DNA of 64,000 nucleotides from CAYVUV01 sp964455095 (GTDB lineage Bacteria; Desulfobacterota; Binatia; HRBIN30; CADEER01). The position numbers and the translations under genes are program-made. Numbering within the stretch: the first letter of the stretch is position 1; each line of letters opens with the position of its first letter. A model generated the notes under the pieces. The model worked only from the letters and a program-made list of their open reading frames with translations, had not been told where the DNA came from and made no database searches. This document shows, piece after piece, positions 1 to 8,657 of the stretch. The stretch lies in the NCBI GenBank assembly GCA_964455095.1, contig CAYVUV010000291.1:1-64000 (forward strand), given 5' to 3'.

Positions 1-1392
1 CCGCAGTCGATCGCGCTGGCCGATGTCGACGATGACGGGAAGGCCGATCTGATCGCGGTCGGCGAATTCGATCTCACCGTTTCAGTGCTGATCAGCAACG
101 GCGACGGGACGTTTGGGGAACCCAAAGTGTTCGAGGTCGACGACGAACCCAGTGCGGTCGTGGTGGCAGATGTCGCCTCACCCTTCGATTCTGAAGACGC
201 CGGGGACCTCGACGGGATCCCCGACATCGTCGTCGCAACTCTGAGCGGAACCTTCAGCATCCTGGTGGGCGATGGAAACGGTGGCTTCGAGCTGCGCGAG
301 GACGAGGATCTCGACTTCGGCTTCGAGTTCATCGGATTGGCGCTGGGCGACTTCGACGGCAACGGACGTCTGGACCTTGCCGGCCTGGACGTCGACAACG
401 AGGTGTACCTCGCCTGCAACGACCGGGGTGTGTTCGCCGCGTGTCCGACCGAGTTTTTCGAGACCGGCGACGGCGACGACATGGTGGCGATCGCGGCCGG
501 CGACTTCAACGGCGACCATCAGGACGATCTCGCCGTCTTGAGCCGCGGCGAGTCGAGTGGCTCCGTCTTCCTGCACAACGGCAACGGAGATGGGGAGTTC
601 CCCGCGGCCCCGCGCCGTCTTCCGACGACGGTCGGTGTAGAGACCGGCGACCCGCGCGACTTCGCCGTCGCCGATCTGGATGACGACGGCACCACCGACA
701 TTGTTGTCATCAACAATGGCCAATTCGACAACTTGCAGGCCCTCGCCCTATACGGGCCGAACCAGCAGGGAGCGAATCGGCGGTCATTCACGGCGCCTTT
801 CGGCTCGTTGGCGATCGCTCTTGGCGCTGTGGACGGCAATGGCTTTCTCGATGCCGTCACGGTCAATGAAGATGGCGATCCGGGCATTCTGCCCGACGAC
901 GGCGGTGGCGGCGGGTTCGGCGACAACCCATTCCCGGTCTTCCGCCTGGGCGCGGCGCGGGCGGTTGCGGTGGGTGATTTCGCCGGCGATCCGCTGCCCG
1001 ATGTGGTGGTGCTCAACCTGGACGGCAACCAGATTCGAGCCGCCGTCAACCTCACGAACGAAGTGACGCCGACGCCGTCGCCGAGCCCGACAGGAACTGA
1101 GACCCCGACGGCGACACGAGCCTCCGCGCCGACGGCCACGCAGACGGTCAGGTCGACGGCCACGGAGACGGGCACGCCGACGGCCACTCCGACGGCAACC
1201 GCGACCGGAACTCCGATCGCCACAGCCACGCAAGCCGCAAAGCCCGCGGATTTCGACGACAGCTGCGCGGTGGTTCCACCGAACGACCGTAGGGGCGGCT
1301 GGCCGCTCCTCTGGCCGACCGTCGGCGGTTTGTTCTGTCTGTGCTGTCGGCGGCGCCATGCCCGGCTCCGGGGCGCCCCCCCGGCAGGTTAG
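1..1392 (+). CDS. FG-GAP/VCBS repeat surface protein, 5' end cut by the window
   Basis: The frame is open from base 1, so the gene begins upstream; an internal ATG at 85 is not the likely start. The visible 463 residues hold FG-GAP-type repeats (pattern ADVDDDGxxDLIAV), which fold as calcium-binding beta-propeller blades in extracellular proteins. A Thr/Pro-rich stalk follows (about 1063-1245), then a C-terminal tail with Cys-Ala-Val, a hydrophobic stretch and CCRRR. The tail resembles MYXO-CTERM or GlyGly-CTERM sorting signals but matches neither exactly, and it runs about 12 residues past the arginines. It is a close paralogue of the first third of the next gene. Ligand and exact role are unknown; export and surface anchoring are inferred. 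Confidence 0.85.
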   Translation, partial: PQSIALADVDDDGKADLIAVGEFDLTVSVLISNGDGTFGEPKVFEVDDEPSAVVVADVASPFDSEDAGDLDGIPDIVVATLSGTFSILVGDGNGGFELREDEDLDFGFEFIGLALGDFDGNGRLDLAGLDVDNEVYLACNDRGVFAACPTEFFETGDGDDMVAIAAGDFNGDHQDDLAVLSRGESSGSVFLHNGNGDGEFPAAPRRLPTTVGVETGDPRDFAVADLDDDGTTDIVVINNGQFDNLQALALYGPNQQGANRRSFTAPFGSLAIALGAVDGNGFLDAVTVNEDGDPGILPDDGGGGGFGDNPFPVFRLGAARAVAVGDFAGDPLPDVVVLNLDGNQIRAAVNLTNEVTPTPSPSPTGTETPTATRASAPTATQTVRSTATETGTPTATPTATATGTPIATATQAAKPADFDDSCAVVPPNDRRGGWPLLWPTVGGLFCLCCRRRHARLRGAPPAG

Positions 1393-1598
1393 GGTTCCGA
1401 CGGTTCGTTCACCCCCGCGCCGGATCATTGACAAAGAGATTCGCCGCGGGAAGAGTGTGGCACTTTTTCACGGCCGGCCTGGTCGCGAAGCGGCGAAATG
1501 CTGCAATGCGGCCCGGTGTGGCATCGATCTTGTGCACGCGACGGAATATTCTGACCTGTTTTCACGTCTCTATGCACACATGGGAGCACTGACCGCAG

Positions 1599-4500
1599 AT
1601 GGGTGATCGCACGCAGCGCCGCTGGCACTTGTGGTTTTTCCTCGGCATGGGCCTGCTGGCGGCCGCGCTGGGCTCGACCTTGACCAACGCACAGGGGAGC
1701 TATTTCTTTAGCGTTAAGGCTGCCATTCCGCTCAATGTCAGCACGGACCCTGGGCCCCAGTCGATCGCGCTGGCCGATGTCGATGATGATGGAGTCGCCG
1801 ATCTGATCGCGGTCAACGAGGACAACAGTTCGATCTCCGTGCTGATCAGCAACGACGATGGTACCTTCGAGGACCCCGTGGAGTACGAGCTCGACGACGA
1901 CCCCGTCGCCGTGGTTGTGGCTGATGTTGCTTCGCCCTTCGATTCTGCGCAAGGCGGAGACACCGACGGGATCCCGGACATCATCGTCGCCAACCTGGGC
2001 GGAACCTTTAGTCTTCTAGTGGGTCTCGACGGCGGTGATTTCGCACTCCGCGAGGGCGAGGACCTGGACTTCGATGCCTCGGAATTCAATGGGTTGGCGC
2101 TGGGCGACTTTGACGGCAACGGGCGTCTGGACCTTGCAGGCCTGGACCCAGTGGATGCAGGCGTCTACCTGGCCTGCAATGACAGAGGCGTTTTTGCCGC
2201 GTGCACGACGCCCTTCTTCGAGACCGGCGAGGGAGAAGACCTGCTGGCCATCGCCACGGGTAAATTCAACAGCGGCAACGAGACCGATATCGCTGTGCTG
2301 TCCAGCGCCGACACAAGCGGCTCCGTTTTCATTCACAACGGCAACGGGAACGGAGAGTTTCCCGACGCGCCACGCCGCATTTCGACGACTGTCGGCCTCG
2401 GGAACGCGCTCCCGAGCGGCTTCGCCGTTGCGGACCTTGATGATGACGGCACAACCGACATCGTGGTCGTCAATAACGGCGATTTCGACAACTTGCAGGC
2501 GTTGGGCCTTTACGGGCCGACCCAGCAAGGCGCCGGCAGACGTGCCTTTACGGCCCCGTTCAACTCCTTGAGCGTCGCGCTCGCCGATCTCGACGGAAAC
2601 CGTTCCCTGGACGCTGTGACTGTGAACTCAGACGGTGATCCGGGTATTCTCCCCGACGACGGTAACGGCGGCTTTGGCGATAGCCCGTTGCCAATATTCC
2701 GCCTGGGTGCAGCCCGGGCGGTTGCCGTGGGCAACTTCGCTGGCGATTCGCTGGCCGACGTGGTGACGCTCAACCTCGACGGCGATGAGATTCACGTCGC
2801 CGTCAACGTCTCGAACGATGCGACGCCGACGCCCGGCACCCCGTCGCCAGGTGTTTCGACGCCGACCCGCAGCGCCGGTCCGACCGGCACGCCCACGCCG
2901 ACGGTGCCGACCAATACCCCGACCGCGACCGCAACATCGACGCCGATTCCGACCGCTCCCCTGAGCCGCTGCCAGATCATGATTCCGGTTGCTGGACAGA
3001 CGGTGGCGCCGGTGGCGGTCGAGTCGGGCGATCTCAACGGCGATGCTAACCCGGACCTGGCGGTGGCCGACGGCCGCAACGGGCAAGTGTTGGTGGTCCT
3101 CATCGACCCCGTCGATATGCCGCTCCCGGACGAGTCCGAGAACTGTTTCGTCAATCTGGCACCGCGTGTCTTCGACGTTCCGGGAACGCCGGCCGCGCTC
3201 GCCGTCGGCTCGCTCAATGCCCTGCAGAACAGCACCCTGGACGTTGCCGTCGTCGGCTCGACCGGTCTCTCCATTCTGCTTGGTGACGGCCAGGGCAATC
3301 TGGGCAGTGCGGTGACCATGTCCGTCGGCGACGATCCGCGCTCGGTGGCGATCAGCGACTTCGATCGCGACGGGCGCCCGGACATCGCGGTGGCCAACCG
3401 CGGCAGCAACAACGTGGTGGTCCTCTATGGCCGCGGCGATGGGACCTTTGAAGACCCCGTCGCCATTGCCGACGAAACCAACGGTCGGCCGACGTTCGTG
3501 TTGGCGACGGATCTAAACAACGACACGTTTCCCGATCTCGCCGTGGCCAGCGAGGATGGCCGCACGGTGACCGTGTACTATCGGGAGACGACCATGCCGC
3601 GAAAGTTCCGCGTCATTCCGGTCATGAACCTGAGTGGCGCGCCCACCGGGCTGGAGGCAGCCGATTTCAACAAGGACGGCCTCGTCGATCTGGCCGCCAG
3701 TGTGCGCGCCAGCGACGGCAGCGGCAACTTCGTGGTTCTCACCGCCGTACGCAACGCCGGTGAAGTGCTGTTCCAGGTGTCCACGCCGTTTGCGGCCGGC
3801 CGCCGGCCGGCTGCGATTGGCGTCGGCGATTTCAATCGCGATGTGCGGATGGACGTGGTGGTGGCCAACTTCGCCGACAACACCGCCAACTTCTACCTGG
3901 GCTCGACCAGCGCGGTGTTCATGCCGTTGAACCCCACCGCGGTCAATCAGGGTCCGGTGGCGCTGGTCGTCGACGACTTCGACGCCGACGCGAAGCTCGA
4001 TGTCGTGACGGCTGACCGCGACGGCGGCACTTTGACGATCCTGCGCAGCAGCGTGCCACCGTCGACGCCCACCCCGTTGCCCTCGCCGACCGTGACCCAG
4101 ACCGGTACGGTGACGCCGACCGGCACGGCGACCTCTACGCCGACCCAGACAGGAACCGCGACGCCGACGCCGTTCGGCACGGCGACGCAAACCGGGACGC
4201 GCACGCGGACCGGCACGCCAACGCAGACACCCAAGGAGGGCGCGTTCGCGCTCTCGAGTGGCGGCTGCGCCGTCATCCCTCCTGACGGCTCGGGCGGGAG
4301 CACGGGATCCGCCGTCTCGCTACTCCTTGCCGGTATCTTGCTATGGCGTCGGCGCCGCGCCGCGACCGTGTGCACCATTGTTGTTGCGCTCCTCACCGCG
4401 GGGTCCGCCAGTGCACAAACGCCCGTGACCTATCTGCGCTGCGACAGGCCGCTGGCAGGTGGAGTCGCACCGTCGGCACTCGCCAGTGCGGATTTCGACA

Positions 4501-5843
4501 ACGACGGATCACCCGATCTCGCCATCATCGACCGGGTTCTCGCATCGGTCAGTGTGCTGCTCACCGATGGATCGTCACTCGCCATCGCCTCGTGCGACGG
4601 GGGGACGCAGACATCGGTAGCGGTGGACAGCGACGTGTTCGCACTGGACGTCGTCAATCTCGGCGACGACGCCGACCTGGACCTGGCCGTGGCGCAGCGG
4701 CGTGGCGCCGGTGTGCTCACCAACGATGGTAGCGGCACGTTCGTGGCGCAGACGTTCATCGACCTCGGCGTTGACGTCGATCCGCGATCGATCGTTGCTG
4801 GTGATTTCGACGTCGATGGTCGCACCGACCTCGCTGTCGGCACCTCGGACAGCAACAGTATCGAGATCCTTTATGGGCTGCCCGGCGGCGGTTTCGAAGA
4901 GCGGGCAACGTCGTTTCCGATCCAGCAGAGCGCGGATGCTTTGGCCGCCGCCGACTTCAACCGCGATGGGCGCCTGGATCTGGTGGCGCTGAGCACCTTC
5001 AGCGGAACTGCTCTGGTGCTGCTGCGCGACGCAGACAACCCGCGCAGTTTTCGCGCCATGGCGCCCTTCGCGGTCGGTACGGCTCCAACGGGTCTGGCGG
5101 TCGCCAACTTCGACGGCGACGTGGTCGACGATATCGCCTTTAGCGTCGGCGGCGACGATCAGCTGGCGATCTTCTTCGGTAGCCTGAGCGGTAGCGATGT
5201 GACCTTCGCCGAGCGTTTCGGGCGCCTGGCCACCGGCAACCTGCCGGCCGCGGTGGTCACAGCCGACTTCAACCGCGACGGACGCACCGATGCGGCAACG
5301 GCGAACGAGCTCGCAAGCTCGGTGTCGTTCTTCCAAGGTATTGGCGGTGGAGAGCTGGAGCTGGTGGATTGGTGCCCGGGCCCAACCGATGGGCTAGCCG
5401 GCGCGTGTCGCACCGGTACGGGTCCGCGTGCGCTCGCCGTCGCCCTTCTCGATGGCGACGCGTTGCCCGATCTGATCGTGGGCAATGCCGGCGGCACGGG
5501 CAGTCTCAGTTTCTTCTTCAGCACCAATCCGCCGCTGACGCCGACGCCGTCGGAGACAGCGTCGCCGACAGTGACGCCGACGGCGACGGAGACGAGAACG
5601 TTTACGGAGACGCCCACCGGTACGCCGACATCGACCCCGACGGGGACCCCGAACCCGACCCGCACCCCGAACCCGTCGCGTACGGCGACCCAGACGGCCA
5701 GCCCGTCGCCCGGTGGTCCATTTTCCGTGCAGGGGAGTTGCGCCGTTGCCGAGAGCGCCGGCGGGTCTGGCACATTCAACGTGCTGGCGATCGGCGCATT
5801 GCTCGGCGTGTTGGGCTGGCGCGGCGGCGTGCGGCGGCGCTGA
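1599..5843 (+). CDS. Giant FG-GAP repeat surface protein, apparent in-frame fusion of two exported proteins
   Basis: 1414 residues. An N-terminal hydrophobic segment ending near TNAQG looks like a signal peptide. FG-GAP segment I (about aa 45-405) is paralogous to the preceding gene; a Thr/Pro linker (2820-2960), FG-GAP segment II (about aa 453-820) and a second Thr/Pro linker (4060-4240) follow. Then comes an internal sorting-like tail (GGCAV, hydrophobic helix, RRRR at aa 917-920), directly followed by a second signal-peptide-like stretch ending AGSASAQ. Segment III (about aa 942-1310), a third Thr/Pro linker and a final Cys/TM/RRR tail complete it. Probably secreted and envelope-anchored; no catalytic domain seen. 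The ATG at 1599 has only a weak GGAG 12 nt upstream, so the start is moderately sure. Confidence 0.85.
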   Translation: MGDRTQRRWHLWFFLGMGLLAAALGSTLTNAQGSYFFSVKAAIPLNVSTDPGPQSIALADVDDDGVADLIAVNEDNSSISVLISNDDGTFEDPVEYELDDDPVAVVVADVASPFDSAQGGDTDGIPDIIVANLGGTFSLLVGLDGGDFALREGEDLDFDASEFNGLALGDFDGNGRLDLAGLDPVDAGVYLACNDRGVFAACTTPFFETGEGEDLLAIATGKFNSGNETDIAVLSSADTSGSVFIHNGNGNGEFPDAPRRISTTVGLGNALPSGFAVADLDDDGTTDIVVVNNGDFDNLQALGLYGPTQQGAGRRAFTAPFNSLSVALADLDGNRSLDAVTVNSDGDPGILPDDGNGGFGDSPLPIFRLGAARAVAVGNFAGDSLADVVTLNLDGDEIHVAVNVSNDATPTPGTPSPGVSTPTRSAGPTGTPTPTVPTNTPTATATSTPIPTAPLSRCQIMIPVAGQTVAPVAVESGDLNGDANPDLAVADGRNGQVLVVLIDPVDMPLPDESENCFVNLAPRVFDVPGTPAALAVGSLNALQNSTLDVAVVGSTGLSILLGDGQGNLGSAVTMSVGDDPRSVAISDFDRDGRPDIAVANRGSNNVVVLYGRGDGTFEDPVAIADETNGRPTFVLATDLNNDTFPDLAVASEDGRTVTVYYRETTMPRKFRVIPVMNLSGAPTGLEAADFNKDGLVDLAASVRASDGSGNFVVLTAVRNAGEVLFQVSTPFAAGRRPAAIGVGDFNRDVRMDVVVANFADNTANFYLGSTSAVFMPLNPTAVNQGPVALVVDDFDADAKLDVVTADRDGGTLTILRSSVPPSTPTPLPSPTVTQTGTVTPTGTATSTPTQTGTATPTPFGTATQTGTRTRTGTPTQTPKEGAFALSSGGCAVIPPDGSGGSTGSAVSLLLAGILLWRRRRAATVCTIVVALLTAGSASAQTPVTYLRCDRPLAGGVAPSALASADFDNDGSPDLAIIDRVLASVSVLLTDGSSLAIASCDGGTQTSVAVDSDVFALDVVNLGDDADLDLAVAQRRGAGVLTNDGSGTFVAQTFIDLGVDVDPRSIVAGDFDVDGRTDLAVGTSDSNSIEILYGLPGGGFEERATSFPIQQSADALAAADFNRDGRLDLVALSTFSGTALVLLRDADNPRSFRAMAPFAVGTAPTGLAVANFDGDVVDDIAFSVGGDDQLAIFFGSLSGSDVTFAERFGRLATGNLPAAVVTADFNRDGRTDAATANELASSVSFFQGIGGGELELVDWCPGPTDGLAGACRTGTGPRALAVALLDGDALPDLIVGNAGGTGSLSFFFSTNPPLTPTPSETASPTVTPTATETRTFTETPTGTPTSTPTGTPNPTRTPNPSRTATQTASPSPGGPFSVQGSCAVAESAGGSGTFNVLAIGALLGVLGWRGGVRRR
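4258..4420 (+). other. Internal sorting tail joined to an internal signal peptide
   Basis: Inside the 1414-residue protein, a C-terminal-style tail (Cys-Ala-Val, about 12 hydrophobic residues, Trp, four Arg) runs without a stop into a second hydrophobic segment ending in Ala-x-Ala before mature-looking sequence. Either a stop codon between two tandem genes was lost, or the product is a two-helix hairpin with the arginines in the cytoplasm and both flanks outside. An in-frame TTG at 4338 or GTG at 4368 could restart translation for the distal half. Confidence 0.6.
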
Positions 5844-5912
5844 TCGGCAAGGCAATGAGGCGGCGCGCGGCGCGCGTTGCAACCGCGACGGCGGAACGAT
5901 AGGGAACCCGCC

Positions 5913-7307
5913 ATGGTCGGAATCAGTCGCTACGCCTCATATATTCCCCATTGCCGCCTCGATCGGCGCCTGATCGCGCAGGCGTGGGATACGCGCCAGC
6001 CAAAGGGCGAGATCGCGGTCGCCAATTACGACGAGGATTCCCTCACCCTGGCCATTGAAGCGGCCATGGGCTGCCTCGGCGAGCCCCCGGCGCGCGTCGG
6101 CGGTGCCTATTTCGCCAGCACGAGCTCGCCCTACGGCGAGAAGCAGATGGCCAGCGTCGTGGCGACGGCCTGCGATCTGCCGCGCGCGATCTTCACGGCC
6201 GATTTTGCCGGCTCGGCTCGCGCCGGCGTCAGCGCCATGCTGGCCGCGGCGCGCGCCGTGCAGGCCGGCGCTGCCGCCGCGGTGCTGGTGACGGCGGCGG
6301 ACGTGCGCGTCGCACAACCCGAGACGGAGCTCGAGGGCATGCTGGGTGACGGCGCCGCCGCCGTGACCATTGCCGACCACGACGTGATTGCCGAGCTCGT
6401 CGACGCCGCGTCGATCGCCGAGGAGTTCACCTACATCTGGCGCACGGACCTATCGCGCACACTGCAAGTCTCCGGCGGGCGCTTCTCCAACAAATACGGA
6501 TACGAGCGCGACCTCGGCCCGGCCATCGGCGCGATTCTCGAGCGTCAGGGGCTGAAGCCCGAGGCCGTCAGCCGCCTGGCGCTGTACTCGCCCGACGCGC
6601 GGGCCGCGGCCGACCTCGCCAAGGCGCTCGGTTTCGACCCCAAGCGCCAACTGGTCGAGTCGCTGGCGCCGCAGATCGGATGCACCGGCTCCGCCGAGGC
6701 GCTCCTGCTGCTCGCCAGCGCCCTCGACACCGCCAAGCCCGGCGAGCTGATTCTGGTCGGCAGCTACGGCGAAGGGGCGGACGTGATGCTCTTCCGCGTC
6801 ACCGATGCGATCGCCGAGCGGCGCGCCGCGCGTTCGGTGCAGGACGGGATCGCGGCCAAGACGATGCTCAGCTCGTACGAGAAATACCTCAAGTATCGCC
6901 GCCTGATCGAGGTCGAGGAGGTGACCGACGTGGTCACCAACGTCCTCGAATCGAAGGAGCTGAAGCAGGACGTACGCCTGTACGCCAGCCGCTGCGCGGC
7001 GTGCGGCCTCGTGCAGTACCCGATGGCGCATGTCTGCCTCGCCTGCCATGCGCAAGAGCGCATGGAGGACGTGCGCCTGGCGCGGCGCGGCACGGTGTTC
7101 ACGTATACCGTCGACCACCTCATCGCCAACCTCGAGCATCCGCTGGCGATGGCCGTGGTCGACGTCGACGGCGGCGGACGGTTGTACTTGCAGGTCGCCG
7201 ACGCCGACCACATCGAGATCGGGGCGCCGGTGGCGCTGACCTACCGCCGGCTGCACGAGGGCGGCGGCAACCACAACTACTATTGGAAGGCGCGGCCGCT
7301 GCGGTGA
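5913..7307 (+). CDS. HMG-CoA synthase-like protein fused to Zn-ribbon/OB-fold (DUF35)
   Basis: 464 residues. The first about 330 residues have the thiolase/HMG-CoA-synthase fold pattern (YTPDxR-like spacing, IGCTGSAEALL). The C-terminal part carries a CxxC...CxxC zinc ribbon (CAAC and CLAC, about aa 369-390) and a DUF35 OB-fold that in archaeal thiolase/HMGCS complexes channels acyl-CoA. The position of the catalytic Cys (FACKAG in archaeal enzymes) reads DFAGSARAG, so Cys appears to be Gly. This argues against classical HMG-CoA synthesis and for a partner role to the thiolase encoded 37 bp downstream. ATG 5913 was chosen over an upstream in-frame start because homology begins at GISRYASYIP and AGGGA lies 7 nt upstream. 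Confidence 0.8.
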   Translation: MVGISRYASYIPHCRLDRRLIAQAWDTRQPKGEIAVANYDEDSLTLAIEAAMGCLGEPPARVGGAYFASTSSPYGEKQMASVVATACDLPRAIFTADFAGSARAGVSAMLAAARAVQAGAAAAVLVTAADVRVAQPETELEGMLGDGAAAVTIADHDVIAELVDAASIAEEFTYIWRTDLSRTLQVSGGRFSNKYGYERDLGPAIGAILERQGLKPEAVSRLALYSPDARAAADLAKALGFDPKRQLVESLAPQIGCTGSAEALLLLASALDTAKPGELILVGSYGEGADVMLFRVTDAIAERRAARSVQDGIAAKTMLSSYEKYLKYRRLIEVEEVTDVVTNVLESKELKQDVRLYASRCAACGLVQYPMAHVCLACHAQERMEDVRLARRGTVFTYTVDHLIANLEHPLAMAVVDVDGGGRLYLQVADADHIEIGAPVALTYRRLHEGGGNHNYYWKARPLR

Positions 7308-7344
7308 GAACCAGAGCGCGCCGCGGCGCGCGGGAGTGTGAAGC

Positions 7345-8490
7345 ATGAAGGACCAAGTCGCCGTCGTCGGCGTCGGGTGCACCAAGTTCGGCGATCTCTT
7401 CGAGCTCGGCTACGAAGACCTGATCTGCCAGGCTGCGTTCGACGCCTATGCCGATGCCCGCATCGATCCGAAGGAGATCCAGGCCGCCTACCTGGGCACG
7501 TACATGCCGGGGGCCGCGGGCGGCAAGGCGGCGGTGTCGCTAGGCGACGCGCTGCGCCTCTACGATCGCCCCATCACGCGCGTGGAGAACTACTGCGCCA
7601 CCGGCACCGATGCCTTCCGCAACGGGTGCCTGGCGATCGCGTCGGGTGCCTACGACATCGTGCTCGTGCTCGGGGCGGAGAAGCTCACGGACCGCGGCGG
7701 CCGCGGCCTGCCGCGCTTCGGACACCCGCTGCTGGCCAAGGGCAATTCGGCCCCCGGGCTCTTCGCGCTGGCGGCCAACCGCTACATCCACACCTACAAC
7801 ATGGGCCGCGAGATGCTGGCCAAGGTGGCGGTGAAGAACCATTACAACGGCGCCCGCAATCCAAAGGCCCACCTGCGCATGGAAGTGACCGAGGAGCAGG
7901 TGCTCAAGGCGCCCATGATCTCCTGGCCCTTCGGTCTGTTCGACTGCTGCCCGACGACCGACGGCGCCGCCGCCGCGATCCTGTGCCGCGCCGATCTCGC
8001 CAAGCGGTTTACTGACAACCCCATCCTGGTCAAGGGCTTCGGCCTCGCCGTCACGACCGGGCGCCCCTATTACGACCCGACCTTCGACTACCTCGGCTTC
8101 CGCTCGACCCAAATGGCGTCGCAGCAGGCATATCGCATGGCGGGGGTGTCGGCGCAGGACATCAGCTTTGCCGAGGTGCACGACTGCTTCACGTGGACGG
8201 AGATCGCCAACACCGAGGATCTCGGGTTTTGTAAGAAGGGTGAGGGGGGACCGTTTGCCGCCGAGGGGCGCACGGCCCTGGACGGCGACATTCCCATCAA
8301 CCCCAGTGGTGGCCTCAAATCCTTCGGCCACCCGATCGGGGCCAGCGGCGTGCGCATGATCTTCGAATGCGTCCAGCAGCTGCGCGGTCAGGGCGGCGAG
8401 CGTCAGATCAAGAACGCCTCACTCGGCCTGGCGCACAATGTTGGCGGCCCAGGCGCCGTCTCCTGCGTCATCATTCTCGGCAATAACTGA
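7345..8490 (+). CDS. Thiolase family acyl-CoA acetyltransferase (SCP-x type)
   Basis: 381 residues, usual length for the lipid-transfer/thiolase-like family. The nucleophile region is ENYCATGTDA (Cys84), with HDCF in the second catalytic loop and GGLKSFGHPIGASG at the C-terminal active site, so all thiolase residues appear present. It should condense or cleave acyl-CoA thioesters in the cytoplasm. It follows the HMGCS-like/OB-fold gene on the same strand, an arrangement known from archaeal thiolase/DUF35/HMGCS complexes, and probably shares its transcript. GGGAG lies 8 nt before the ATG. The substrate is unknown; sterol-like, aromatic or branched acyl-CoA degradation would fit the neighbouring CoA-transferases, but that is inference. 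Confidence 0.85.
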   Translation: MKDQVAVVGVGCTKFGDLFELGYEDLICQAAFDAYADARIDPKEIQAAYLGTYMPGAAGGKAAVSLGDALRLYDRPITRVENYCATGTDAFRNGCLAIASGAYDIVLVLGAEKLTDRGGRGLPRFGHPLLAKGNSAPGLFALAANRYIHTYNMGREMLAKVAVKNHYNGARNPKAHLRMEVTEEQVLKAPMISWPFGLFDCCPTTDGAAAAILCRADLAKRFTDNPILVKGFGLAVTTGRPYYDPTFDYLGFRSTQMASQQAYRMAGVSAQDISFAEVHDCFTWTEIANTEDLGFCKKGEGGPFAAEGRTALDGDIPINPSGGLKSFGHPIGASGVRMIFECVQQLRGQGGERQIKNASLGLAHNVGGPGAVSCVIILGNN

Positions 8491-8657
8491 CGCCTCAGGC
8501 TTCTGCGGCCCGGCTGGCTTCCAGCACCAGGCGGCCGGCAGATTCTTGGCGAGATTGGCCGGGGCGGCGGTACAGGGAATCCCGGATCGACTGACGGCGC
8601 CGACGTCGCGATTCTGTCGGCGTTCGACAACGGCGTGGCACCTCACTTGCTGACTAC

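Noticed and set aside
1063..1245. Regular short repeats resembling a CRISPR or satellite
   Set aside because: They encode the Thr/Pro-rich stalk of the FG-GAP protein (CCGACGGC-type codon repeats); no spacers.
7316..7331. Perfect 16-bp palindrome GCGCGCCGCGGCGCGC
   Set aside because: Made only of G and C in a GC-rich spacer, with no T tract; likely chance, and short spacing to the thiolase suggests co-transcription.
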